Assembly (NCBI RefSeq): GCF_050937815.1
Contig: NZ_JACDIJ010000005.1
Coordinates: 62,001 to 126,000 of the forward strand
Source: Treponema_C sp050937815
GTDB lineage: Bacteria; Spirochaetota; Spirochaetia; Treponematales; Treponemataceae
Direction: 5' to 3'
Length of the DNA stretch: 64,000 nucleotides
Position 1 is the first letter of the stretch. The number at the start of each line of letters is the position of its first letter. The notes under the pieces were generated by a model. It was not told where the DNA came from and did no database searches. It saw nothing but the letters and a program-made list of their open reading frames with translations. Positions 27,128 through 35,640 of the stretch are shown piece by piece. The position numbers and the translations under genes are program-made.

Positions 27128-28195
27128 ATGCATAAACATGCCGGCGGAAAATTAACATTTTTTATACTTTTAAGTTTTGTTTTGATGTTCCGCATTTACG
27201 CACAAACGGAGCCGACTGCTTACGAATCGGTAAACTGCAAGCCGGACTCGCCGCTTGCGTCAAGTACCGATAATTCCGCCTCTTCCGTATTCGGCACAAG
27301 TACCCGCCTTTTCCCGACAGGCGATAAAAAGCTGTGTATTGAATACACCGACACGGTATTCCCCGGAGATGCGGCATTTATCCGTTTTACCCTAAAAGGC
27401 AGTACGCTGGAAAACGCCCGTGCGGAATTACGTTCTCCTTCCGTCGAAAAAGTGCTTGTAAGTGCCGCTCTTTACAAAGTACCCGCACGGCAAAAGCCGG
27501 CTTCAACCGAAAATCAATACCTTTGCCTCATTCCGCTTTCTTCATGGTATGAAGCGGGAACCTTTACGGTGCATCTTTTTTATCAACTTAAGGGAAAGCG
27601 GGAAGCGCATATAGAGTTTCCGCTTTTTATGCAAAAAAAAGAATTCGTAAGCGAAACAATACAGCTTGACGGGCGCAATACCGCAATAAAGACGGACACA
27701 AGCACTGTGCGGAAACAACAAATAGAGCGCTTAAATACGATTCTTGAAACAATCGACTATACGGCGGTTTATCAGCGCGGAACCTTTTCTCTTCCCGTAA
27801 CGCAAAAGCGGCGCACCGCTTTTTTTGCCGACCGGCGCGTTTATGCGTATTCCAACGGAAAATCGTCCACAGGGCTTCATTACGGTATAGACTTCGGAGT
27901 TCCTACGGGAACCCCCGTTTTTTCATGCGGCAGGGGAAAGGTTGTGCTTGCCGAAAAGCGTGTATCCACGGGTTATTCGGTGGTTATCGAACATCTTCCG
28001 GGTATGTACAGCTTGTATTATCACTTGAGCGAGTTTAATGTGGAAGAGGGCCAAATTGTCGGTAGGGGACAAAAAATAGGCTTATCCGGAGCGACGGGTT
28101 TGGCGACCGGCCCTCACTTGCACTGGGAAGTCCGCCTTTTAGGAAAAGCCGTTAACCCCGACTTTTTTACCGAAGCTTTTCCGATTGACGAATGA
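27128..28195 (+). CDS. Exported M23-family metallopeptidase
   Basis: The 355-residue protein has a signal peptide and an unrecognised beta-rich N-terminal region. Its C-terminal lysostaphin-type (LytM) domain has zinc ligands His251 and Asp255 in HYGIDFG and His330/His332 in PHLHWEV, so it should be an active peptidoglycan endopeptidase. AAAGGAG lies 7 bases before the ATG, 44 bases after recJ. It converges with the TPR lipoprotein gene downstream. Confidence 0.92.
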   Translation: MHKHAGGKLTFFILLSFVLMFRIYAQTEPTAYESVNCKPDSPLASSTDNSASSVFGTSTRLFPTGDKKLCIEYTDTVFPGDAAFIRFTLKGSTLENARAELRSPSVEKVLVSAALYKVPARQKPASTENQYLCLIPLSSWYEAGTFTVHLFYQLKGKREAHIEFPLFMQKKEFVSETIQLDGRNTAIKTDTSTVRKQQIERLNTILETIDYTAVYQRGTFSLPVTQKRRTAFFADRRVYAYSNGKSSTGLHYGIDFGVPTGTPVFSCGRGKVVLAEKRVSTGYSVVIEHLPGMYSLYYHLSEFNVEEGQIVGRGQKIGLSGATGLATGPHLHWEVRLLGKAVNPDFFTEAFPIDE

Positions 28196-28254
28196 TCGGA
28201 CAGAAACATTTTTCTCCGTTTTTGAGCGTTACGGTATACGGATTTCGTACAGCA

Positions 28255-29490
28255 TCAATAAATATTTTTTGATTCTTCACCGATTTGCTGAAGCGGAGCC
28301 GAATGCAATTTCGGTGGAGGCATGATAAATGTATAGCCTTCCATATTTGAACATAAGGCCTTATACGCTTCTTCTCTGCCTTGCCGTGTTTCCAAATCAT
28401 TGGGAGCTAATTTTATACTTTCATCAAAGTCATGTATTGCTTTTTGATATTTTCCCCAATGTAAATACGCAATTCCGCGCATTTTATGGATCTTCTCATC
28501 CATCGGTTTTAATTTTAATGCCTGATTAAAATCCTGTACTGCCGCTTCATATTTTGCTAAGTGAGTTAATGCCATACCACGCCCCACATAGATATAAACA
28601 GACGGATATATCTTTTCTGCTTTTGTAAACACATCAACCGATTCTTCATATTTTCCCATATTGTAATACACCACTCCACAACCAATATATGCAGCAGTAA
28701 GACGACTTTCCAATATCAATGCCTGAGTAAAATCATTGAGTGCTTTATCATATTTTTCTAAAAGATTATAGGCGCCACCGCGTTCAGCATAAACTTCGGC
28801 AACATCAGCTTTAAGTTCTATAGATTTTGTAAAATCGTCAATTGCTTTTTCATAATCTCTCAGAACGCCATATGTACGTCCTCTGTTAAGATAATATTCA
28901 TCTTGTGAACCATTCACAATCTTACCAAAATGTATTGCCGACGTATATTCTTTCAATGCTTGCTCGTATTGTTTCAGATTGAAATATGCAAGCCCTAAAA
29001 AATTATAAGCATCTGCATAATACGGATTTATTACTATCGCTTGTGAAAGAACCGATATTGCCTGTTCATAGTTTCCAAGCGCATAATGGCAAAAACCATA
29101 CAGAAAATACGCTATCATATCCTCGGTATTTCTGGGATTAGGATTGGGAATTAATTTTACCGCTTTTTTCAAATCATCTACTGCTTTTGTGTATGCCTTT
29201 ATTCTTGTATAGAACATTCCTCTATGTATATAGGCACGTGCATAAGATGGGTTTATTTTTATAGCAGTATTAAAACAATCCAAAGCTTTTAGATTATCTC
29301 CTGCTTTAAGGTATTTTTCCCCTAATTCAAGCAATCGCTCCGGAGTCGGTAAGTCAAGTTGTGTAGAAGGTTCCTTAATCTCACCTTCTTTTTGTACACC
29401 GTTTTCCATTGTTTTGCAACCCGCCAAAAATAATATAGTCGCAAAAGTTAAAAATATAATTTGTTTTCTTAAAACTATAGAACTTATCAT
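28255..29490 (-). CDS. TPR-repeat lipoprotein
   Basis: The 411-residue precursor has a lipobox (LFLAGC, Cys25) followed by about ten tetratricopeptide repeats covering residues 50-390, for example YNMGKYEESVDVFTKAEKIY and HWGKYQKAIHDFDESIKLAP. TPR stacks serve as protein-docking scaffolds, here in the periplasm or at a membrane face. The gene is AT-richer than its repair-gene neighbours. No partner is evident. Confidence 0.88.
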   Translation of the reverse strand: MISSIVLRKQIIFLTFATILFLAGCKTMENGVQKEGEIKEPSTQLDLPTPERLLELGEKYLKAGDNLKALDCFNTAIKINPSYARAYIHRGMFYTRIKAYTKAVDDLKKAVKLIPNPNPRNTEDMIAYFLYGFCHYALGNYEQAISVLSQAIVINPYYADAYNFLGLAYFNLKQYEQALKEYTSAIHFGKIVNGSQDEYYLNRGRTYGVLRDYEKAIDDFTKSIELKADVAEVYAERGGAYNLLEKYDKALNDFTQALILESRLTAAYIGCGVVYYNMGKYEESVDVFTKAEKIYPSVYIYVGRGMALTHLAKYEAAVQDFNQALKLKPMDEKIHKMRGIAYLHWGKYQKAIHDFDESIKLAPNDLETRQGREEAYKALCSNMEGYTFIMPPPKLHSAPLQQIGEESKNIY

Positions 29491-29513
29491 GTTTATCTTT
29501 TCCTTATATCAAA

Positions 29514-29789
29514 TCAATTATAAAATTTGACTTCTCCATTGTGATAAGTTTTCCAAAAGTCTATAAAATCAAAATAATAACTTTGCATAGCGGAAAAAAT
29601 ACGGGACAAATCCTTCTCGGAAATTTTTCCCTTATTGTGAGCAAGTTTAAAAGACCCGTTCGATAAAACCCAAACCTTTGTATCATTTTTGCCCGGATCG
29701 CCTCTTGAGACATGAAAATGAATAGCTTCTCCGCCTTCATTTGACCAAAAATAAATTTTATAACCTGCGGTACGAAGGTATATGGGCAT
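29514..29789 (-). CDS. DUF4160 domain protein
   Basis: The 91-residue protein shows the DUF4160 pattern: MPIYLRTAGYKIYFWSNEGG, then EAIHFHVSRGD and a C-terminal helical part. Its ATG overlaps the stop of the upstream gene (TGATG). DUF4160 genes typically sit next to a small partner (often DUF2442), an arrangement that looks like toxin-antitoxin modules, though activity is not established. Confidence 0.82.
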   Translation of the reverse strand: MPIYLRTAGYKIYFWSNEGGEAIHFHVSRGDPGKNDTKVWVLSNGSFKLAHNKGKISEKDLSRIFSAMQSYYFDFIDFWKTYHNGEVKFYN

Positions 29790-30019
29790 CAAGCACTCTC
29801 CAACGCATCAAGATTGCGAAATGCGGTTATCGAAGGATAAATCTGCTTGAGATAATTTTTAAAATATTCATTCCTTTCCAAACCGAAATCGGAATGAATT
29901 ACGTTTCCGTCATTTGTAAGCAAAACGGCTTCGGCCGTTTTACAATCTTCAAAACAGACATCGCTATCGGTATATGTAATTAAAATTCCGTCTTTTTCAC
30001 AAAAAACTTTACGATTCAT
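29789..30019 (-). CDS. Small partner protein of the DUF4160 gene
   Basis: This 76-residue protein starts MNRKVFCEKDGILITY. An AGGAGG box precedes the ATG at 30019, which is why I reject a longer frame to 30070. I do not recognise the family with certainty; its place matches the DUF2442-type partner. It has no signal peptide. Translation is coupled to the DUF4160 gene. Confidence 0.7.
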   Translation of the reverse strand: MNRKVFCEKDGILITYTDSDVCFEDCKTAEAVLLTNDGNVIHSDFGLERNEYFKNYLKQIYPSITAFRNLDALESA

Positions 30020-30093
30020 AAAAGCCTCCTGCTGCATACAATTATAGCATAACAGACGGTATAATGCCATAAAATATATTCTTCACTTTTATA

Positions 30094-30453
30094 TTATTCG
30101 ATGTGCTCTTTATAATCCTCGAATTCGGATTGACCGATTAGTCGCAGATTTTGTAATGCATCCGGCCAATTCTTAAAATCTCTTCGCGGAAGAACTTTAT
30201 AAAAATATTTTATAATAGTATCTTTTGTCGGATTTTCCGTGATGACGCACCAACGTCCGTCAAAAAAACCTTGTTGATTTACTATTCGCTTGACATAATC
30301 GGAATTACAAACCGTAATCACAAAGCCCTCCGCTTGTTCCGTTTCGGCCGGCCCTATATATGCAGTTACGGAATATGATGTATCTGCCGTTAATTGAATC
30401 TCTCGTCCGGACTCCCATTCTACACAAAAGATTTCTTTCAATATAACTTTCAT
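30094..30453 (-). CDS. Imm8-family immunity protein (orphan)
   Basis: The 119-residue protein resembles the immunity protein family Imm8: VTVCNSDYV-like strand (FVITVCNSDYVKRI), GRWCVITENPT, and the C-terminal NWPDALQNLRLIGQSEFEDY. Such proteins neutralise polymorphic or contact-dependent toxins. No toxin gene lies nearby, so it is an orphan. The start at 30453 has AAGGA 9 bases upstream. Confidence 0.72.
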   Translation of the reverse strand: MKVILKEIFCVEWESGREIQLTADTSYSVTAYIGPAETEQAEGFVITVCNSDYVKRIVNQQGFFDGRWCVITENPTKDTIIKYFYKVLPRRDFKNWPDALQNLRLIGQSEFEDYKEHIE

Positions 30454-30487
30454 ATTATCTTGTCCTTCCGTATCGATAACACTGCGA

Positions 30488-31111
30488 CTATTCCGCCAGC
30501 ACTTCAAGGCCGCCGTTTGAATCGGTTTTAATTATATAGGTTTTTCCCGGCTCGCAGGCGGCTAAGCTCAAAGTACGGTGGGTATTATACAGGGCACCAG
30601 AAATCCGCTGGCTTAAGCCGAACATATCAAGGCGCAGGGCATAGCGCGCCAAGCGGAAAAAGTCTTTTTCATAACCTTTAAAATCGTATAAAAGGCAGTT
30701 TTTATTTTGCATATAATAGCGGCTTAAGCGCGTTCCTTTGCGCGAAGAGCGCACGGGAAACAGTTCGGAAAAATAGCCGTATATAAAGCGGGGAAAATAT
30801 ACCGTTTTTCCTGAAAACCGTGCGCCGACAAAGTCAATCGCCAAACTTGCGCCCTTCCACGAACGTTCGACGGCCGCCAATTCTTTGTTTTCTGAATTAT
30901 ATAAATAAAACACCGCACTGACCGTATCGCTGCCGGAACCGTAAAGCGAAAAGCGCATAAGAACCGTTTGCGAAAAGGGCGGTATGTTTTTTGCAGCTTT
31001 AAAACAAACACGAAAGCGGTACAAATCAATCAGTACAAAAAAAATCAAAACGGCAAAAACGGTTAAGGCACTAATCTTTATATATAATTCTGTCCTTTTG
31101 CTTTGCAACAT
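30488..31111 (-). CDS. Membrane-anchored hypothetical protein
   Basis: The 207-residue protein has one N-terminal transmembrane helix (residues about 11-30, ISALTVFAVLIFFVLIDLY) and a beta-rich extracytoplasmic domain with no recognised motif. It lies 6 bases downstream of ligA, so it is probably co-transcribed with it. The function is unknown. Confidence 0.7.
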   Translation of the reverse strand: MLQSKRTELYIKISALTVFAVLIFFVLIDLYRFRVCFKAAKNIPPFSQTVLMRFSLYGSGSDTVSAVFYLYNSENKELAAVERSWKGASLAIDFVGARFSGKTVYFPRFIYGYFSELFPVRSSRKGTRLSRYYMQNKNCLLYDFKGYEKDFFRLARYALRLDMFGLSQRISGALYNTHRTLSLAACEPGKTYIIKTDSNGGLEVLAE

Positions 31112-31116
31112 TTTTA

Positions 31117-33030
31117 TTATACATCCCGTTTAACAAGATTTAAAAATTCCCGTTCATCGATAATCGGCGTACCCTGGGCGGCCGCTTTTTTGTTTTTTGA
31201 CGAACCCGATAAAGGATCGTTTGTAACCAAATACGAAAGCCCTTTTACAACGGCGGATTTTACATCGCCGCCTGCCGCTTTAACCAGCTTTTCGGCTTCG
31301 CTCCGCTTCATCGAAGAAAGTTCTCCCGTAAAACAAAAGCTTTTACCCGTTAAAAAAGCCGCTTCGCCGCTCAAGGGCTTTTCTATCGTGATAATTCCGC
31401 GTTCGGTTAAAAAAAGCATTTCCTGCCGGCATTCGGCCAAGCCCTGCACAAGGGTGCGCGCGGTAATTTCGGCAAAACCGTACACCGAAGCGATTTCTTC
31501 TTCGCGCGCGGCTAAGAGTTTTTCGAGGGTATTAAAGCCCGCTTCAACCAATTTTTCGGCTAAAGTTTCGCCTATACCTTCGATATCGAAACCGGCAATA
31601 AAGCGCGCCAAAGACACGGTTGTGCGGCTTTTAATCGATGAGATGATTTTTGCGGCGCTTTTTTCCCCCAGGCGGTCAAGTTCCGCCAATTCCGCTTCGG
31701 TAAGCGTGTAAATATCCGACACCGAATTAAGCCGCTTTGTTTCGTACAGGCGGCGGATAAGGTTTATGCCGAAGTCGCGTATATCGAGAACGGACACCCA
31801 TTTTTCGATACGGTGATGAAGGCGTTTGGAACAAAGCGTATTCGGGCAAAAAAGCCGCGTTCCCTCGTCGGTTAAAGCGGAACCGCATACAGAACAAACG
31901 GAAGGGAAAACGATTTCGCTTTGCTCAAAGCCTTCACTATCGGCAAGGCGCTCTATTTTGGGAATAATTTCGCCGCGTTTGGTAACAACCACACGGCTCC
32001 CGATTTTTACACCGAGAACGCGGATAGTGTTCGGATTTACCAAAGAAGCCCGTTTAACGCGGGTTCCGGCAAGTTCCACCGCATCGAATTCGGCGATGGG
32101 CGTATAGGTTGCCCCCGATTCGCTCCATATAACCGAGCGCACAATGCTTACCGCTTCTTCCAAATTGAATTTAAAAGCGATTTGTTTTTCGGGCCGCGCG
32201 CGTTCGGCATCACGAAGGTCTATATCGCGTCCTTTTACCACCAAACCGTCTATATCATAAGGAAGAGAAGGTCTCAAATCGCTTACCTGTTCGCGGTATG
32301 CGATAACTTCGGCACTGTTTGTACAGAGTTTTAAGTGAACGGTTTCAAAGCCCTGATCCGAAAGCCAGGCAATTTTTTTTTCTTCATCGTCGAAGGGGCT
32401 GCCGTTCGAAAAACGCGCGTCGTAACAAATAATTTGCAAATGTTCGCTTCCTTTCCCGTCTTTCCGCTTCATTAAACCGTTTGCGGCATTACGGCAGTTT
32501 GCCTTATCCGCATAAAAGCTTTTGTGTATGTTGCGGCTCATAATAACTTCACCGCGTACACCGCCGGTTAAAGGCTCTTTGAGGCGCGGAATAAAACCTT
32601 GCATTTTAACTACATTGGCGCTTATATCGTCGCCGATAATACCGTCGCCGCGCGTTACCGCACACAAAAACGTACCGTTTTCGTATTGCAGCTCAAGGCT
32701 CGCTCCGTCAAGCTTATATTCGACAACAAATTCGTTAAAATCCCGCTTTGCAGCCCATTCTTCAAATTCGGCGGGATTTGCGGCTTTTTCCTGACTGCCC
32801 ATCGGAATAAGATGTCGTTTTTTTTCATATGTTACACCCGATGTACTTACCCCTTCGTCCGCATCCGAACCTATTTTTTTGAGTACAGGGTTGTCGGGAT
32901 CCAAAATCTTCAGTTCGTCCCACAAAGCATCGAATTCGGCATCCGTTACTTCGGCTTCTCCGGTGTAATATGATTTTTGATACCGCAAAATACGGTTTAC
33001 AAGTTCCGTTATTCTAAATTCCGTTTCCAT
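31117..33030 (-). CDS. ligA: NAD-dependent DNA ligase LigA
   Basis: This ligase seals nicks in replication and repair. The 637-residue protein has the adenylation motif with its lysine in EYKLDGASLE, an OB fold, a four-cysteine zinc finger (CSVCGSALTDEG and CPNTLCSKR), helix-hairpin-helix repeats (GFDIEGIGETLAEKLVEAG) and a C-terminal BRCT domain. ATG 33030 is chosen because the Ia domain starts there. The first 17 bases overlap the trmB end, so translation is coupled. Confidence 0.96.
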   Translation of the reverse strand: METEFRITELVNRILRYQKSYYTGEAEVTDAEFDALWDELKILDPDNPVLKKIGSDADEGVSTSGVTYEKKRHLIPMGSQEKAANPAEFEEWAAKRDFNEFVVEYKLDGASLELQYENGTFLCAVTRGDGIIGDDISANVVKMQGFIPRLKEPLTGGVRGEVIMSRNIHKSFYADKANCRNAANGLMKRKDGKGSEHLQIICYDARFSNGSPFDDEEKKIAWLSDQGFETVHLKLCTNSAEVIAYREQVSDLRPSLPYDIDGLVVKGRDIDLRDAERARPEKQIAFKFNLEEAVSIVRSVIWSESGATYTPIAEFDAVELAGTRVKRASLVNPNTIRVLGVKIGSRVVVTKRGEIIPKIERLADSEGFEQSEIVFPSVCSVCGSALTDEGTRLFCPNTLCSKRLHHRIEKWVSVLDIRDFGINLIRRLYETKRLNSVSDIYTLTEAELAELDRLGEKSAAKIISSIKSRTTVSLARFIAGFDIEGIGETLAEKLVEAGFNTLEKLLAAREEEIASVYGFAEITARTLVQGLAECRQEMLFLTERGIITIEKPLSGEAAFLTGKSFCFTGELSSMKRSEAEKLVKAAGGDVKSAVVKGLSYLVTNDPLSGSSKNKKAAAQGTPIIDEREFLNLVKRDV

Positions 33031-33700
33031 CTTTTTTTTCAAACACCAGTTCGAAAATATCGCGGCCGGCATTTTTTCCTTTTAATTCGAATTTCGTTTG
33101 CGGGCGCTGCCGGTTTGTTTCGGCAAAGCCCGTATACTTATTTTTAAGCCCTGCAGTTAGATTCAATTCTTCCAGTGCAAACTGTGCATAGGGCTGCCAA
33201 TCGGTCGCCATATGGATATATCCGAAGCGCGAAAGCTTTGTACACAACATATCCGTAAAGGGGCGTTTTATCAAGCGGCGTTTATGGTGTTTTTTTTTCG
33301 GCCAAGGATCGGGGAAAAAAATATGAAACCCCTGCACCGAATTATCGGGAATCATCGCTTCCAAAACTTCAACGGCATCGTGTTCGATAATAAAAAGGTT
33401 TGAAAGATTTTTTCGTTGTATTTCACCTAAAAGTCTGCCGACACCCGGACGATGAACTTCAATGCCTATATAATTCGTGCCGGGATTTTCTTCGGCAATA
33501 AGGGCGGTCGCCTGCCCCATTCCGAAACCGATTTCAATAATCACATTTTCCGTATTGCCGAGAATATCGCTGTAATTAAGATGATTTTGTGAAAAAGGAA
33601 TACACCATTTCGCAGAAAGATTTTCGTAATCGCGCTGCTGAGCTTCGGTCATTCTTCCTGCACGAAGCACAAACGAACGTATCGGGCCGGAAGAATTCAC
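33014..33700 (-). CDS. trmB: tRNA (guanine-N7)-methyltransferase TrmB
   Basis: The enzyme methylates G46 of tRNAs with S-adenosylmethionine. The 228-residue protein has the SAM-binding motif EIGFGMGQAT, the acidic motif YIGIEVH and the family signature FPDPWPKKKHHKRRLI. It overlaps ligA downstream by 17 bases and the upstream lipoprotein gene by 4 bases (ATGA). Confidence 0.96.
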   Translation of the reverse strand: MNSSGPIRSFVLRAGRMTEAQQRDYENLSAKWCIPFSQNHLNYSDILGNTENVIIEIGFGMGQATALIAEENPGTNYIGIEVHRPGVGRLLGEIQRKNLSNLFIIEHDAVEVLEAMIPDNSVQGFHIFFPDPWPKKKHHKRRLIKRPFTDMLCTKLSRFGYIHMATDWQPYAQFALEELNLTAGLKNKYTGFAETNRQRPQTKFELKGKNAGRDIFELVFEKKDGNGI

Positions 33701-34341
33701 CGCATACCGCCTTCCGCTAAAACATTGTGCGCTTCCGAAAGAAAAGCCGGAGGTTCGACAATCAAACTTAATCCGTCGGGGGCAAGCAGAATTTTACGGG
33801 TAAAAAAAGCGCCCGGATATTTTTCAGATATTTCGGAACGCAAAATGGGTTCTTTTTCGATATCATAACCGAGTAAAAAACCTTCACTATCAAAAACGGC
33901 TTGTTTTTCCGTTTTATATGCATCGGTATCCAAATTCGATACCGGGCGGGGTGCGTCCAAAAAAAAATCGGTTTCCGCTTTCATCGACGCTTGGTCAGTA
34001 TAACACACATGATACCTGCCCGCTTTAAATTCGGAACCCGCGGCCGGCATAATATGCGTACTGCCTATCCACCGATATCCGTTTTCCGGATCAAAAACAT
34101 ACAAAGGTTTATCTATATTCCACGTATAGTTTTCAAAACGTACGGAAAGCGAACCTCCCTCATGAGCGGACGAATTCAAACGCACATATACGGCCATACG
34201 CATAAGGGGCGGTCTTTGCATGTCTTGAAAATCATACACAATCATAGTACGGACGTCATCAAAGGAAGGACTGGGAGAGGAACAAGAGATTAAGCATGTA
34301 CATATGCAAATAAGAATTGTATACCGGAAAAGATGTTTCAT
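33697..34341 (-). CDS. Lipoprotein of unknown function
   Basis: The 214-residue precursor has a signal peptide and lipobox ending CTCLISC (Cys20 likely lipidated). The mature part looks beta-rich and shows no recognised motif. It is coupled to trmB by a 4-base overlap and starts 3 bases after the 34345-35511 gene, in an operon of five genes ending at the 30488 gene. Confidence 0.75.
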   Translation of the reverse strand: MKHLFRYTILICICTCLISCSSPSPSFDDVRTMIVYDFQDMQRPPLMRMAVYVRLNSSAHEGGSLSVRFENYTWNIDKPLYVFDPENGYRWIGSTHIMPAAGSEFKAGRYHVCYTDQASMKAETDFFLDAPRPVSNLDTDAYKTEKQAVFDSEGFLLGYDIEKEPILRSEISEKYPGAFFTRKILLAPDGLSLIVEPPAFLSEAHNVLAEGGMR

Positions 34342-34344
34342 AGG

Positions 34345-35511
34345 TCAAAAATTGAACATCATATTAATAACCGTTAAATCGCTTGAAGTAAACTGCGTAA
34401 CATGAGAATCGAACTTAATATTTACCTGTTTGCACGCATCATTCAAATAAGACAAATAATATAAGCCCAAATCGGTACGGCTGCCGTGCTGGGGCAGTTC
34501 TTTATAAAAATCTATAAGATTTTTTTTGTTTAAGTCGGCCGATTTTGACGTTTCAATACTTTCTTTTACTTCTTGGAATTCATCATCCTGATTGTATACG
34601 GTTATTTGCAGCATTCCCTGTTTACCGATGGAAGCCGAACTTCCTCCGAATTTCCATGAAGCGCATACCAGTTTGTTTTTTCGAGTAAGTTCGGCGATTA
34701 TCTTTTTTCGCACAATCGGATCATACAAGGTTATAGCGCTTTCGCCTGCCCCCTTATATAAGCGTTCCGCTTCTTTAGCCATATTCGACGCTTCACAGTT
34801 TGAAGCGATTTCCATAAACATAAGAGAAATATATTCGGCAATCGTACCCTTTCCCATATAATCGCGCAGTCCCTTGCGTACCGCTTCGAGCATATGTTTA
34901 AATCCGTTTTGCTTGGAAAACAAAACAATAAGATACCAATTATACGGACTGAGTTTAGACAAGAATTTTTCAATCATCAATAAATAAGTATTTTTTTCTT
35001 CATCCGAATAATTTTTGTTTTTTACGATTTCCATATTCAAAGGATCGAGAATAAGCCGCTTCATATCGTTTATATGCGAAGCGTATTTTTTCATAATCGA
35101 TTGAAGGGTACGCGGAGGCACCTTTGTTTTGCTGTCAAAAAATTGACCGGGATGCGCTCTGTTGTGTTTTTTTATTACGTCGGTTGCAAGCAAATCGGCT
35201 TGCACTTGTGAGCTGAATTGTCTGTAAAACAAAGAAAAAACGAGAAGCTTGGACAAATCGATTAAATCCTGCCGCAGGGTAGTAAATTCGGGTAAAGAAA
35301 TTTCTATCTTTGACACGTAATCGAGTAAAATTAATTTTTGTAAAGAAGTCGGGGTAAATCGCTCCAAAACGACACCGCTTTCTTCGCTGTTATCTACCAT
35401 TTTTAAACGGACAAGTTTCTTTTTATTGCGTATAAAAGAAGCCGCCCCTTCTTCGCTTAAAGCTACTTTTAAAGGTAATTCCAGCATTACTTTTTTAGGA
35501 ACTTTTGCCAT
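34345..35511 (-). CDS. Conserved hypothetical cytoplasmic protein
   Basis: I do not recognise this 388-residue protein. It has no signal peptide or membrane segment, a basic N-terminus (MAKVPKKVMLELPLKVALSE) and a mostly helical body. The C-terminal third (SASIGKQGMLQITVYN, then GSRTDLGLYYLSYLNDACK) is faintly reminiscent of GHKL ATPase strands, but the nucleotide motifs are absent. A full consensus promoter precedes it, so it is likely well expressed and leads the trmB-ligA operon. Confidence 0.7.
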   Translation of the reverse strand: MAKVPKKVMLELPLKVALSEEGAASFIRNKKKLVRLKMVDNSEESGVVLERFTPTSLQKLILLDYVSKIEISLPEFTTLRQDLIDLSKLLVFSLFYRQFSSQVQADLLATDVIKKHNRAHPGQFFDSKTKVPPRTLQSIMKKYASHINDMKRLILDPLNMEIVKNKNYSDEEKNTYLLMIEKFLSKLSPYNWYLIVLFSKQNGFKHMLEAVRKGLRDYMGKGTIAEYISLMFMEIASNCEASNMAKEAERLYKGAGESAITLYDPIVRKKIIAELTRKNKLVCASWKFGGSSASIGKQGMLQITVYNQDDEFQEVKESIETSKSADLNKKNLIDFYKELPQHGSRTDLGLYYLSYLNDACKQVNIKFDSHVTQFTSSDLTVINMMFNF

Positions 35512-35526
35512 ATTATTAACGCCCCC

Positions 35527-35555
35527 ATTATACCTGCGATTGAAATATATGTCAA
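35527..35555 (-). promoter_or_regulatory. Consensus sigma-70 promoter of the trmB-ligA operon
   Basis: On the minus strand TTGACA (35555-35550) and TATAAT (35532-35527) are exact consensus with a 17-base spacer. Only 15 bases separate the -10 box from the ATG at 35511, leaving a leader of about 9 bases with no Shine-Dalgarno. Confidence 0.85.
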
Positions 35556-35604
35556 ATGGCTATGTAAAGCCGTTTTTTTTGACACCGCCGCAGTATACAA
35601 GCTA

Positions 35605-35634
35605 TTGACCATAAAACAAATTTACCGTTATGCT
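35605..35634 (+). promoter_or_regulatory. Promoter of the 35641 gene, leaderless
   Basis: TTGACC (35605-35610) and TATGCT (35629-35634) with an 18-base spacer. The -10 box ends 6 bases before the ATG at 35641, so the transcript should begin at or next to the codon. It is divergent from the consensus promoter at 35527-35555. Confidence 0.7.
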
Positions 35635-35640
35635 GTTACT

